Below, piece after piece: positions 9,153-18,191 of a DNA stretch of 64,000 nt. The first letter of the stretch is position 1. Every line of letters starts with the position of its first letter. A model generated the notes under the pieces. It had not been told where the DNA came from. It saw only the letters and a program-made list of their open reading frames with translations, and made no database searches. This stretch comes from Bacteroidaceae bacterium (GTDB taxonomy: Bacteria; Bacteroidota; Bacteroidia; Bacteroidales; Bacteroidaceae), in NCBI GenBank assembly GCA_017427185.1, contig JAFRTJ010000067.1:1-64000 (forward strand), written 5' to 3'. Both the position numbers and the translations under genes were made by a program.

Positions 9153-10460
9153 ATGAGAAATTTCTTTCTTTCTGCATTACTGGTGATGTCGAGCATCACG
9201 ATTTCTTCTCAAGATTATGTGCCTACTGAGGAAAATCTGCAATCGCGTAAGGAGTTTGATGAATGCCGTTTTGGTATCTTCATCCATTGGGGCATCTACA
9301 GCATGCTGGCTCAGGGTGAGTGGTTCATGAACGAGCATAACATCAATCGCTGGGAATATGCCAAGATGGCTGATGGATTCTATCCTCATCACTTCAATGC
9401 GAATGATTGGGTTCGCGCCATCAAGGATTCTGGAGCAGGATACATCACGTTCACTTCTCGCCATCATGACGGTTTCTCGATGTGGGACACTGAGCAGAGT
9501 AATTACAACATCGTGGACGCTACTCCTTATGGAAAGGATATCATCAAGCAGTTGGCTGACGCTTGTCACGAGCAGGGCATCCGCCTGCATTTCTATTACA
9601 GCCATCTGGATTGGCGGCGTGACGATTACCCCATGGGAAGAACTGGACATGGAGTGGGGAAGTCTGACAAGAAAGGCAACTTTGACCACTATTTCAAGTT
9701 CATGAACAATCAGCTGACAGAATTGCTTACCAAGTATGGCAAGATAGGTGCCATATGGTTTGATGGAATGTGGGACCACGATGGCGATTCCGTTCCTTTC
9801 GATTGGAGATTAAGAGAGCAGTATGATCTGATCCATAAATTGCAACCTGCTTGTTTGGTAGGCAACAATCACCACGATAAGATCAACCCTGGTGAGGATA
9901 TTCAGATTTTTGAGCGCGACCTGCCAGGTCAGAATACCACAGGTTGGATCAAGGAAGGCGCAGGAGTGAGTGACCAGCTTCCTCTTGAGACCTGCAACAC
10001 AATGAATGGTATGTGGGGATTCAAGATTACAGACCCCAATTACAAGTCAGCAGAGGAAATGATTGGCTATCTGATCAAGACCGCTGGCCTTGGTGCCAAT
10101 CTGTTGCTCAACATTGGTCCTCAACCCAATGGAGAACTTCCTGCTATGGCTTTGGAGAGACTCAATGACATTGGGAAATACATGAAACGATACAGCTCGA
10201 CCATCAAGGGTACAAAGGCTGGAGATGTCGCACCTCAAGACTGGGGAGCCACGACTCGCAAAGATAATCATCTCTATGTTCATATCACCAACAAAGACAC
10301 GCTTAGCCTGGAGCTTCCCTTGACTTGTAAAGTGAAGAAGGCCATCGAATTCGATACCCAAAAGAAAGTTCCTTTCAAAAAGACTCCTGCAGGCGTATTG
10401 CTGACTTTGAATGAGCACAAGGATAAGATGGATTACATTATTGATTTGGAAACAAAATAG
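9153..10460 (+). CDS. Secreted alpha-L-fucosidase, GH29
   Basis: It removes alpha-linked L-fucose from glycan ends. The signal peptide covers about residues 1-19. GH29 hallmarks follow: 'FGIFIHWGIYS' near residue 42, 'YITFTSRHHDGFSMW', and 'GAIWFDGMWDHD', whose first Asp is the catalytic nucleophile. The 435-residue length fits a catalytic domain plus a small C-terminal beta domain. The HerA-like gene begins 22 nt after its stop, so the two may share a transcript, although their functions look unrelated. Confidence 0.92.
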   Translation: MRNFFLSALLVMSSITISSQDYVPTEENLQSRKEFDECRFGIFIHWGIYSMLAQGEWFMNEHNINRWEYAKMADGFYPHHFNANDWVRAIKDSGAGYITFTSRHHDGFSMWDTEQSNYNIVDATPYGKDIIKQLADACHEQGIRLHFYYSHLDWRRDDYPMGRTGHGVGKSDKKGNFDHYFKFMNNQLTELLTKYGKIGAIWFDGMWDHDGDSVPFDWRLREQYDLIHKLQPACLVGNNHHDKINPGEDIQIFERDLPGQNTTGWIKEGAGVSDQLPLETCNTMNGMWGFKITDPNYKSAEEMIGYLIKTAGLGANLLLNIGPQPNGELPAMALERLNDIGKYMKRYSSTIKGTKAGDVAPQDWGATTRKDNHLYVHITNKDTLSLELPLTCKVKKAIEFDTQKKVPFKKTPAGVLLTLNEHKDKMDYIIDLETK

Positions 10461-10482
10461 ACATGATTAGGAATAGAAAGAT

Positions 10483-12138
10483 ATGCTAAAGGACAATAAT
10501 CTCTACATCGCTCACTGCAGCGAAGGACCCATCAATCTGGTGGGAAAAATGTGCAATCGCCATGGTTTGATTGCTGGTGCGACAGGTACAGGAAAAACAG
10601 TCTCCCTCCAAGTGATGGCTGAGACATTCTCTCAAGCAGGCGTGCCATGCTTCATGGCTGATATGAAAGGAGATTTGAGTGGAATCAGTCAACCTGGCAA
10701 AACAAGTGGGTTCATCGAGAAGAGGAGCAAGGAATTTGGTATCGAGAATCCAGAATACCAGTCTTGTCCAGTTCGCTTCTTTGATGTGTATGGCGAACAA
10801 GGTTTCCCCCTGCGCACTACCATCTCTGCTATGGGCCCTCAGTTGCTGGCGCGTATCCTGGATTTGAATGATACCCAGACAGGAGTGCTGACCATCGTAT
10901 TCCGTATTGCTGACGATAAGGAATTGTTGCTTATTGACTTGAAGGACTTGCGCATCATGTTGGATTTCGTTGGCAAGAATGCGAGCCTCTTCACCACGCA
11001 ATATGGCATTATTTCCCCTGCTTCCGTTGGAGCCATCCAACGTGCTCTGCTTCAGTTGGAAGACGAAGGAGGCGACAAGTTCTTTGGAGAACCAGAGTTC
11101 AACGTGGAAGACCTGATGGATGTACAGGAGGGTAAGGGAGTCATGACAGTATTGTCGGCAGATAAACTGATGCTGCACCCTAAACTTTATAGTACTTTCC
11201 TCCTATGGATGATATCTGATTTGTATGAGAAGTTGCCAGAGGTGGGCGATTTGGATCTTCCCAAACTCGTTTTCTTCTTCGATGAAGCGCATATGCTTTT
11301 CGAAGGAACCAGCAAGGCTTTAATAGAAAAACTTGAGCAGGTTATTCGATTGATACGTTCAAAGGGCGTAGGTATCTATTTCATTACCCAGTCTCCAACG
11401 GATGTTCCCAATGACATTTTGGGTCAGCTTGGAAATCGAATCCAGCATGCCTTGCGTGCCTATACTCCCAAAGATCAGAAGGCAGTTCGTGCTGCTGCAG
11501 AAACTTTCCGTTCCAATCCTGATTTCAATACAGAAGAAGCCATCATGCAGTTGGAAACGGGTGAGGCTCTTGTCTCCTTCCTCGACGAGAAGGGTGCACC
11601 TGGAATCGTTCATCGTGCCAAGATACTTTTCCCCTTGAGCCAAATAGGAGCCATTACAGCAGGACAACGTTTGGACATCCAGAATGCTGCTCCTGTTCGA
11701 ATCAAGAATTATCAGAACTACTTTGACCGCGAATCTGCTTATGAGATAATCTCCGTCCAGAACCAAGAGCAAGAAGCGAAAGCTCAAGCTGAAAAGGAGC
11801 AAAAAGAACTGGAGAAGCAGCAGAAGGAGGCTCAAAAAGAAGCCGAGAAAGCACAAAAGGAAGCTGAGAAGCAGGCAAAGGCTGAAGAGAAGGCTAAGAA
11901 AGCTAAATCCAGTGGATGGAAGCGCACAATCTTTGGCACGTTAGTGACGACAGTGATTGCCAGTGTGGCGCGCAGCCTGGGATCCTCTGTGGGTAAAGCC
12001 ATTACTGGAGGGAGCAGTTCGAGCAAGAAGAGTTCCACTTCTGCGACTAAGTCAGCTGCTGGAAAGGCTGCAAAGAGTGCCACTACTGCTGTGACCAAGA
12101 AGGTTTCTGAAGAGATACTCAAGAGCATATTCAAATAA
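10483..12138 (+). CDS. HerA-like / DUF853 (YjgR-type) ATPase
   Basis: An RecA-fold ATPase of the helicase HerA-like DUF853 family. Walker A is 'GATGTGKT' (residues 32-39), Walker B is 'LVFFFDEAHMLF', and a sensor-like 'YFITQSPTDVPND' follows. After about residue 425 the protein becomes an Ala/Lys/Glu-rich coiled coil with repeated 'KEAEKAQ'-type units, followed by a Ser/Ala/Lys-rich tail. Members of this family have no firmly assigned biological role. The low-complexity tail is a possible site of slippage. Confidence 0.85.
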   Translation: MLKDNNLYIAHCSEGPINLVGKMCNRHGLIAGATGTGKTVSLQVMAETFSQAGVPCFMADMKGDLSGISQPGKTSGFIEKRSKEFGIENPEYQSCPVRFFDVYGEQGFPLRTTISAMGPQLLARILDLNDTQTGVLTIVFRIADDKELLLIDLKDLRIMLDFVGKNASLFTTQYGIISPASVGAIQRALLQLEDEGGDKFFGEPEFNVEDLMDVQEGKGVMTVLSADKLMLHPKLYSTFLLWMISDLYEKLPEVGDLDLPKLVFFFDEAHMLFEGTSKALIEKLEQVIRLIRSKGVGIYFITQSPTDVPNDILGQLGNRIQHALRAYTPKDQKAVRAAAETFRSNPDFNTEEAIMQLETGEALVSFLDEKGAPGIVHRAKILFPLSQIGAITAGQRLDIQNAAPVRIKNYQNYFDRESAYEIISVQNQEQEAKAQAEKEQKELEKQQKEAQKEAEKAQKEAEKQAKAEEKAKKAKSSGWKRTIFGTLVTTVIASVARSLGSSVGKAITGGSSSSKKSSTSATKSAAGKAAKSATTAVTKKVSEEILKSIFK

Positions 12139-12200
12139 AGGGTTTTCACAAGAGGAAAGAGTAGTGAAAGAACACAAATCCCTACCATTATAAATATCCT

Positions 12201-13940
12201 ATGATGAGAAGACTGGTTTGTCTGATGATGTTTATGAGTTCGTTAGGAGCAGTGAGCAAAACGAGAGATGTTACATTCTACTGGGTCAACACAAGTGATG
12301 TACACAGTAGTATCTTTTGCTATGATTACCTGAAGAATAAGCCCACAAAGGGTGGACTATCTGCCGTATATTCCTATGTGGAGAATTTGCGGAAGGAACA
12401 TCCTAATCATGTCATTTGTACGGATAATGGAGATTGCCTGCAGGGACAGCCAATTGCCTATTACTATAACTTCATTGATACGGTTTCACCTCATTTGATA
12501 ACAGAGGCAATGAATGCCATGAAGTATGACTGTGGCACGATAGGCAATCATGATATTGAAACAGGCCATGCTGTCTATGACAGGTGGATTCGCGAGTTGA
12601 ACTATCCCATGTTGGGAGCAAATGTCATTGATGTGCGTACAAACAAGCCTTACCTCAAACCTTATCATATCATAGAGCGTGATGGGGTGAGGATTGCAGT
12701 CTTAGGAATGACTACGCCTGCCATACCTAACTGGTTGCCTGAAACCTTGTGGAAGGGACTTTACTTTGAGGATATTCTAGAGAGCACAAGGAAATGGGTG
12801 GACTATATCCAAAAGAAAGAAAAGCCTCATTTACTTGTAGGTCTTTTTCATAGTGGACTGGATGGTGGCATTGTGACAGACAAATATTGCGAGAATGCCA
12901 CCAAAATGGTGGTAGAGCAAGTTGCAGGATTTGATTTGATTCTCTATGGGCATGACCACATGTATGCTGTGAACACCTATCAGAATCCCTTGGGTGAAGA
13001 AGTTCCAGTGATAGGACCAACCAGTATGGGAGCAAGGATTGCACAAGCGGAGATACACCTTACCATGAAAGGTAAAAGGATCGTAAGCAAGAAGATTGTC
13101 GGAAGCACTCCTCTGATTACCGGCTATGACGAGACCAATACCATCCTGTTTGAAGAACAGTTCCGCGACGAGCGAAAAGCATTGGAGGATTGGATGGATA
13201 TGCCTATCGGAGAGATTGATTCCACCATATGTGAACGCGATGCATTCTTTGGCTCTAGTCATTTCATTGACATGATTCACGAGTTGCAACTCAAGCTGAC
13301 AGGAGCTGACGTTTCTTTTGCTGCTCCTTTAAGTTATGACTCTAGGATTTCAAAAGGTCAACTCTCGATTCGCAACATGTTCTCTCTCTACAAGTACGAG
13401 AATTTTCTGTATACGATGAGAATGACTGGTGCAGAAATCAAGAGTTTCCTAGAAATGAGTTATGCCCTATGGACCAATCAGATGAAATCCCCAAACGATC
13501 ACATCATGTTGCTCGACAACAATCTTGATAACGGTCGTCGTCAAGGGTTCAAAAACTTTGCCTTCAACTTTGATTCTGCTGCAGGTATACGATATACGGT
13601 TGATGTGACAAAGCCACAAGGCGAGAAGATAACCATTGAGAGTATGGCTGACGGATCTCCTTTTGACATGAGCAAGACATACAAAGTGGCGGTCAACAGT
13701 TATCGAGGAAATGGAGGTGGAGAACTGATGACGAAAGGTGCAGGCATCCCTCATGATCAACTGAAGGATCGAATTATCCAAAGTACGGAGAAAGACCTTA
13801 GATACTATCTGATTCAGTATGTGCGCGAACATAAGAAACTGCATCCTCAGAACTTTCACTTATGGCGATATGTACCAGACGAATGGGCTGTTCCTGCAAT
13901 TAATCGTGATCGTTTGTTGCTTTTTCCTGATGAAAAGTAA
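12201..13940 (+). CDS. Secreted 5'-nucleotidase / 2',3'-cyclic phosphodiesterase family phosphatase
   Basis: This is a calcineurin-like metallophosphatase followed by a 5'-nucleotidase C-terminal domain. Metal-binding motifs are 'SDVHS' (usually DxH), 'DNGDCLQG', 'GNHDIE', 'GLFHSGLD' and 'YGHDHM'. The C-terminal domain contains 'NSYRGNGGG', which resembles the substrate-binding loop of UshA-type enzymes. A short signal peptide covers residues 1-20, so it acts in the periplasm or outside. It probably salvages phosphate and nucleosides from nucleotides. It follows the HerA-like gene after 62 nt. Confidence 0.87.
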   Translation: MMRRLVCLMMFMSSLGAVSKTRDVTFYWVNTSDVHSSIFCYDYLKNKPTKGGLSAVYSYVENLRKEHPNHVICTDNGDCLQGQPIAYYYNFIDTVSPHLITEAMNAMKYDCGTIGNHDIETGHAVYDRWIRELNYPMLGANVIDVRTNKPYLKPYHIIERDGVRIAVLGMTTPAIPNWLPETLWKGLYFEDILESTRKWVDYIQKKEKPHLLVGLFHSGLDGGIVTDKYCENATKMVVEQVAGFDLILYGHDHMYAVNTYQNPLGEEVPVIGPTSMGARIAQAEIHLTMKGKRIVSKKIVGSTPLITGYDETNTILFEEQFRDERKALEDWMDMPIGEIDSTICERDAFFGSSHFIDMIHELQLKLTGADVSFAAPLSYDSRISKGQLSIRNMFSLYKYENFLYTMRMTGAEIKSFLEMSYALWTNQMKSPNDHIMLLDNNLDNGRRQGFKNFAFNFDSAAGIRYTVDVTKPQGEKITIESMADGSPFDMSKTYKVAVNSYRGNGGGELMTKGAGIPHDQLKDRIIQSTEKDLRYYLIQYVREHKKLHPQNFHLWRYVPDEWAVPAINRDRLLLFPDEK

Positions 13941-13949
13941 TAATGATTG

Positions 13950-13981
13950 TTTGTAACATAACGTATTTTTGTTTATCTTTG
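13950..13981 (+). promoter_or_regulatory. Promoter for lepA
   Basis: TTTG (13950-13953), 20-bp spacer, TATCTTTG (13974-13981). Because transcription starts after the -7 box, the apparent upstream start at 13969 cannot be used; the ATG at 14008 is the start. Confidence 0.85.
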
Positions 13982-14007
13982 TCCCTCAAATTTCAGACAT
14001 TAATTTT

Positions 14008-15789
14008 ATGCACCATATAAGAAACTTTTGTATCATCGCCCACATTGATCACGGTAAGAGTACTCTTGCAGACCGTTTACTCGAGTACACCAAAACCATC
14101 GAGGTAACAGAAGGGCAGATGCTGGATGACATGGATCTGGAGCGAGAACGCGGAATAACCATCAAGAGTCATGCCATTCAGATGGAGTATATGTATCAGG
14201 GAGAAAAGTACATCCTAAATTTGATTGATACTCCAGGACATGTTGACTTCAGTTACGAGGTGAGCAGAAGTATTGCAGCTTGCGAAGGAGCTCTGTTGGT
14301 CGTGGATGCCACGCAGGGTGTGCAAGCTCAGACAATCAGTAATCTGTATTTGGCTATTGACCATGATTTGGAAATCATTCCTGTGGTAAACAAGTGTGAT
14401 ATGCCCAATGCGATGCCAGAAGAAGTAGAGGATGAAATTGTTGAATTGATTGGCTGCAAGCACGAAGAAATCATTCGTGCCAGTGGAAAGACGGGGCAAG
14501 GAGTGGAGGATATCCTGAATGCTGTGATAGAACGTATCCCTTGTCCAAAAGGCGACAAGAATGCTCCTTTGCAGGCATTGATTTTCGACTCCGTCTTCAA
14601 TTCTTTCCGTGGTATTATCGGATATTTCAAAATCATAAATGGAAGCATTCATCGTGGTGATGTTGTCGAGTTCATCAATACGGGCAAACAGTATCGTGCA
14701 GAGGAAATCGGAGTGCTCAAGATGGATATGGTGCCTCGCGATGTTTTGTGTTGTGGAGATGTAGGATATATCGTTTCTGGCATCAAGACAGCTACTGAGG
14801 TAAAAGTGGGTGATACGATTACATCGGTGGAGAATCCTTGTAAGGATGCTATCTCTGGATTTGAGGAAGTGAAACCTATGGTTTTCGCAGGCGTATATCC
14901 CATCGAGACAGAAGACTTTGAGAACTTGAGAGCCAGTTTGGAAAAACTTCAGCTTAACGATGCAAGCCTTACTTTCACTCCAGAGAGTTCAGTTGCGTTA
15001 GGTTTTGGATTCCGATGTGGATTCCTTGGACTTCTGCATATGGAAATCATTCAGGAACGTTTGGATCGTGAGTTCAATATGGACGTGATCACTACGGTCC
15101 CCAACGTGTCTTATCTCGTATATGACAAACAAGGGGAAGTGAAGGAGGTTCACAATCCTTCTGGTATGCCAGATTTGACTTTGATTGATCACATTGAGGA
15201 ACCATATATCCATGCATCTGTTATCACGACATCCAATTTCATAGGTCCTATCATGACACTTTGTCTTGGCAAAAGAGGTGAACTTATCAAGCAGGAATTT
15301 ATAAGCGGAAATCGAGTTGAGCTTCAATATGCCATGCCTTTAGGTGAAATCGTGATAGATTTCTATGATAAATTAAAGAGTATCAGCAAGGGATATGCCA
15401 GCTTCGATTACCATCAGGCAGGTTTCCGCCCCAGTAAGTTGGTAAAGATGGATATCTTGCTTAACGGTGAACCTGTGGATGCCCTAAGTACCTTAACTCA
15501 TGCGGATAACGCAGAATCTTTCGGCCGGCGAATGTGCGAGAAACTCAAGGAACTTCTTCCTCGCCAACAGTTTGATATTGCCATCCAAGCAGCTATCGGA
15601 GCCAAGATTATTGCTCGCGAGACAGTGAAACAGGTGCGTAAGGATGTGTTGGCAAAGTGTTATGGAGGTGACGTAAGCCGTAAGCGTAAATTGCTGGAAA
15701 AGCAGAAAAAGGGAAAGAAGCGTATGAAACAGATAGGAAACGTACAGGTTCCCCAAAAAGCTTTCCTGGCTGTTTTAAAGTTAGATTAA
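14008..15789 (+). CDS. lepA: Elongation factor 4 (LepA)
   Basis: A ribosome-associated GTPase that back-translocates or remodels stalled ribosomes. The start '[20 protein letters not shown]' aligns with the usual LepA N-terminus and contains the P-loop; 'DTPGHVDF' and 'NKCDMP' are the G3 and G4 motifs. The C-terminus ends with the LepA-specific '[18 protein letters not shown]' region. The deduced 593 residues match the family (about 600). A Crp/Fnr regulator begins 21 nt after the stop. Confidence 0.97.
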   Translation: MHHIRNFCIIAHIDHGKSTLADRLLEYTKTIEVTEGQMLDDMDLERERGITIKSHAIQMEYMYQGEKYILNLIDTPGHVDFSYEVSRSIAACEGALLVVDATQGVQAQTISNLYLAIDHDLEIIPVVNKCDMPNAMPEEVEDEIVELIGCKHEEIIRASGKTGQGVEDILNAVIERIPCPKGDKNAPLQALIFDSVFNSFRGIIGYFKIINGSIHRGDVVEFINTGKQYRAEEIGVLKMDMVPRDVLCCGDVGYIVSGIKTATEVKVGDTITSVENPCKDAISGFEEVKPMVFAGVYPIETEDFENLRASLEKLQLNDASLTFTPESSVALGFGFRCGFLGLLHMEIIQERLDREFNMDVITTVPNVSYLVYDKQGEVKEVHNPSGMPDLTLIDHIEEPYIHASVITTSNFIGPIMTLCLGKRGELIKQEFISGNRVELQYAMPLGEIVIDFYDKLKSISKGYASFDYHQAGFRPSKLVKMDILLNGEPVDALSTLTHADNAESFGRRMCEKLKELLPRQQFDIAIQAAIGAKIIARETVKQVRKDVLAKCYGGDVSRKRKLLEKQKKGKKRMKQIGNVQVPQKAFLAVLKLD

Positions 15790-15810
15790 ATAATTTACAC
15801 AAATATTACC

Positions 15811-16461
15811 ATGGACCGACGAAGAGAAATTGCACGAGAGATTGCTCGAATCTATTGCACGCTCACTCCAAGTGGTGTAGATACATTAGCAAGCATTCTT
15901 GTTCCAATGAAGTTCCAGAAAGGAGATACTGTGCTGGAAGAGGGGAAAGTATGCAAGGCTCTCTATTATGTGGAAAAAGGAATGGTCCGTCAGTATTATT
16001 ACAAGAACAAAAAGGACGTTACTGAACATTTCAGCTTCGAGGGACGAATAGTTTTCTGTATTGAGAGTTTCCTCAAGCAGGAGCCCAGCCGCTTGATTGT
16101 AGAAGCTCTGGAAAACAGCAAGCTATATGCCATTCCGTATGATGGCTTGCATAATTTAATGATTCACAATCAGGAAATAGACATGTTGTACCGTAAGATT
16201 TTGGAGCATGTCGCTATCAGCAGCCAAGAGCATGCTGACAGTCAGCGCTTTGAAAATGCTGCAGAGCGTTATGACCGCTTATTGCGCGAGAAACCGGAAA
16301 TCGTGCTTCGTGCACCAATGGTTCACATCGCCAGTTTCCTTCAGATGACTCCAGAAACATTAAGCCGTGTCCGTAATGCTGGAATCAGTCAACCTGGAAA
16401 CAATAATGCAAAGGATCAGAATGATGCATGGTGGACTCATGCAACTCCTCCAAAAGTATAA
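15811..16461 (+). CDS. Crp/Fnr-family transcription regulator
   Basis: Residues about 20-130 form a cyclic-nucleotide-binding-like beta-roll ('GDTVLEEGKVCKALYYVEKG'). Residues about 155-195 form the winged helix-turn-helix, with 'MVHIASFLQMTPETLSRVR' as the recognition unit. No FNR-type cysteine cluster is seen, so oxygen sensing by an Fe-S cluster is unlikely. The tail 'DQNDAWWTHATPPKV' is unusual. It may be co-transcribed with lepA. Ligand and targets are unknown. Confidence 0.85.
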   Translation: MDRRREIAREIARIYCTLTPSGVDTLASILVPMKFQKGDTVLEEGKVCKALYYVEKGMVRQYYYKNKKDVTEHFSFEGRIVFCIESFLKQEPSRLIVEALENSKLYAIPYDGLHNLMIHNQEIDMLYRKILEHVAISSQEHADSQRFENAAERYDRLLREKPEIVLRAPMVHIASFLQMTPETLSRVRNAGISQPGNNNAKDQNDAWWTHATPPKV

Positions 16462-16774
16462 GACCAAATGAAGTGGGGTGATGATGAGCATTTCATCGCA
16501 GGAAACTGTGGCTTTTTGAACAGATAGACGAGCTGGATGATTTAGGATTCCTGCCAAGAACACTTTTGAAAAAAGGGGATTTCATCTTTTGACTAAGTAT
16601 TGTTGAACACGAGTATGAATGCATCCTTCCTTCTCGCGTTTTATGGGAGAGCCGTGGCGGAGGGGGAGGAACTGCGCAAAACTCGTCATGGAGTTAAAGA
16701 GTTAATGAACCTCTTGAAGTATCAAGTGTCCCATTGGACCCATTGGGTCGAGCGAAAGCCAATGGTGGGAAATG
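16462..16774. other. Gene-poor stretch, possible 3' UTR or non-coding transcript
   Basis: About 310 nt without a convincing gene. CCATTGG (16731-16737, and again inside 16739-16747) can pair with CCAATGG at 16759-16765, so alternative hairpins are possible just before the terminator at 16775. Either this is a long 3' UTR of the Crp/Fnr gene or it holds a small RNA. I see no consensus promoter inside it. Confidence 0.35.
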
Positions 16775-16812
16775 AAAAACCCCGCGGCTGGGTGACCAGG
16801 CGGGGCTTTTTG
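16775..16812 (+). terminator. Intrinsic terminator
   Basis: CCCCGC (16780-16785) pairs with GCGGGG (16800-16805). It is preceded by AAAAA and followed by CTTTTT, so the stem extends by A-T pairs and ends in a U-tract. It is oriented for plus-strand transcripts, though the nearest plus-strand gene ends about 310 nt upstream. Confidence 0.8.
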
Positions 16813-16840
16813 TTTTGTTTGTTGGAAAAGGTTGACTATT

Positions 16841-16876
16841 GCAGGAAGAGGAGGAATAATGCCCTCCTCTTCCTGC
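16841..16876. terminator. Perfect 14-bp hairpin
   Basis: GCAGGAAGAGGAGG (16841-16854) pairs perfectly with 16863-16876 around an 8-nt loop. It sits just beyond the stop of the minus-strand lipoprotein gene. The flanks lack a strong U-tract on either strand, so it may act as a 3' stability element or a weak bidirectional terminator. Confidence 0.55.
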
Positions 16877-16963
16877 TTATTATGTAACTTTGTGCCTGAA
16901 TTTATGAATGTTTATGAATTGTTGATGTTGAGGCCCGCTAAATAAGCATCACTCTGCCATCAC

Positions 16964-17539
16964 TTAATCCAGTACCCCCTCCATCAACTTGGCGGAGATG
17001 GCACCGTTAGCATCAACAGTATAGAAGAAGGTGTCAACAAACTTCTCGTTGTCGGCAGCTACGGCCTTGATGTCGAGACCAGGATATTTGACGGTTGTCT
17101 TCCTTACGCTTACGCCATCAAGAGTCTTGCCGGTGGCATCCTTGGGAGTACCAGTGACAAGGACATCGTAAACGATATCAAACTCGTCGTTGTCGCTAAT
17201 GCCTGAGAGGTCAGCCTTGGGAGCTACAGTGACCTTGATGCCATAGATAGAGGGGAATTCAGTGATGGTGTGACCTAAGTTCCACTCAGTGTTACCATAC
17301 TTCAGAGGCTCGATCGTAACGAGCTTGCCGTCGCGATCGTAGTACTCGACAGTGAAGGTAACAGCCTTCTGGATGGATGTCTTGGTGGCATCATTGATTG
17401 CAATTTTGTAGTCGACATCTACTGTTGCCACCTTGGGAGTTGCGGGGATTTCGGGTTCTTCGTCGTCCTTGTCGCACGCTGTCAATGCAAAGCCGCAGGT
17501 AAGGATGGCGGCCATCATCCACAAAAGATTCTTTTTCAT
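16964..17539 (-). CDS. Uncharacterised surface lipoprotein
   Basis: A 191-residue lipoprotein. The signal peptide ends in the lipobox 'LTAC' (Cys about residue 22). Next comes 'DKDDEEPE', an acidic stretch like the lipoprotein export signal that sends Bacteroidota lipoproteins to the outer face of the outer membrane. The rest is beta-rich ('VDVDYKIAINDATKTS', 'VTFTVEYYDRDGKLV') and may be Ig-like. I do not recognise a family. The gene stands alone, with a leader of about 160 nt if the -7 box at 17703 is used. Confidence 0.75.
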   Translation of the reverse strand: MKKNLLWMMAAILTCGFALTACDKDDEEPEIPATPKVATVDVDYKIAINDATKTSIQKAVTFTVEYYDRDGKLVTIEPLKYGNTEWNLGHTITEFPSIYGIKVTVAPKADLSGISDNDEFDIVYDVLVTGTPKDATGKTLDGVSVRKTTVKYPGLDIKAVAADNEKFVDTFFYTVDANGAISAKLMEGVLD

Positions 17540-17693
17540 TTTTGAAAAAATGTTAATAACCTAAATTCCGCAGCACATTAGTTTAACTTTCTTTATAGTA
17601 AGTTCCTGAGTATCAAATAAGGTGCCCAGGATTTTGCCATATCAGATTTTTCACTTACCCTAGTGCTGCAGTTCAAGACAAGCAAAATCATCA

Positions 17694-17893
17694 ATGACTT
17701 TGCAAAGGTACAAATAAAATCTGATAAAATCACTCCTTTGGGAGGAATATTTTATTTGAGGGAGTTAATTTCCCGTTACGTGGGTCCCGCTATCGACAAA
17801 GTGCTGGGTCTTCGATGTATATCATACGGCTTTCAGTACAGCGAGATCATCAATTCGCTGTCAAGCTCCAGAGCCTTTATTTGGCAGTTGTGA
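17694..17893 (+). pseudogene. Remnant of an IS1380-family transposase (5' part)
   Basis: Translation of about 17700-17860 gives 'AKVQIKSDKITPLGGIFY', 'IDKVLGLRC' and 'YGFQYSEIINSL', which resemble the N-terminus of Bacteroidota IS1380 transposases as I remember them. The expected initiator codon is lost, the similarity stops after about 55 residues, and nothing resembling the DDE catalytic core follows. No terminal inverted repeats or target duplication were found. I call it a decayed fragment, not an active element. Confidence 0.65.
17703..17710 (-). promoter_or_regulatory. Possible -7 box for the lipoprotein gene
   Basis: CAAAGGTA reads TACCTTTG on the minus strand. It falls inside the transposase remnant, and no clear -33 element is present, so the assignment is tentative. 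Confidence 0.4.
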
Positions 17894-18049
17894 TGCGAAA
17901 TAACGTAGAATGTGGTTTCACGTAAGCCCCTGGGTGTAGAGTGTAGAGCGATTTGTTATCAGTTGAAATCTTTCGCCATCCATGATATGCTGATCCTTTT
18001 TGTGCCCCCTGAATGGCCAGATTGAACCATATGTGTGGTGTTGCAAATA

Positions 18050-18125
18050 CAACACGTTGTCTTTGCGATTTCAACACGTTGTCTTTGCGATTTCAACGTG
18101 TTGTCTTTCGAGTTTCGACGTGTTG
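18050..18125. repeat. 22-bp periodic array A (4 units)
   Basis: Core 10-mers CAACACGTTG, CAACACGTTG, CAACGTGTTG and CGACGTGTTG begin at 18050, 18072, 18094 and 18116, an exact 22-bp step. The 12-nt links are similar (CTTTGCG or CTTTCGA, then TTT) but not identical. CAACACGTTG and CAACGTGTTG are reverse complements, so units alternate in orientation. The array ends 66 nt before the stop codon of the minus-strand beta-helix gene. Apart from this and the transposase remnant, 17540-18191 holds nothing I recognise. Confidence 0.9.
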
Positions 18126-18191
18126 TCTTCCAAAGAACTTTGAATGTGTCTGGTTTCGTGAAAAATTCAGATTCCTGGATATGATATTCTA

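Noticed and set aside
16600..16887. 95-aa plus-strand frame
   Set aside because: It starts with TTG, has no ribosome site, runs through a strong terminator and a hairpin, and has no recognisable family.
18050..18125. CRISPR array
   Set aside because: The period of 22 bp is far too short, the linkers resemble one another, and no cas genes are present.
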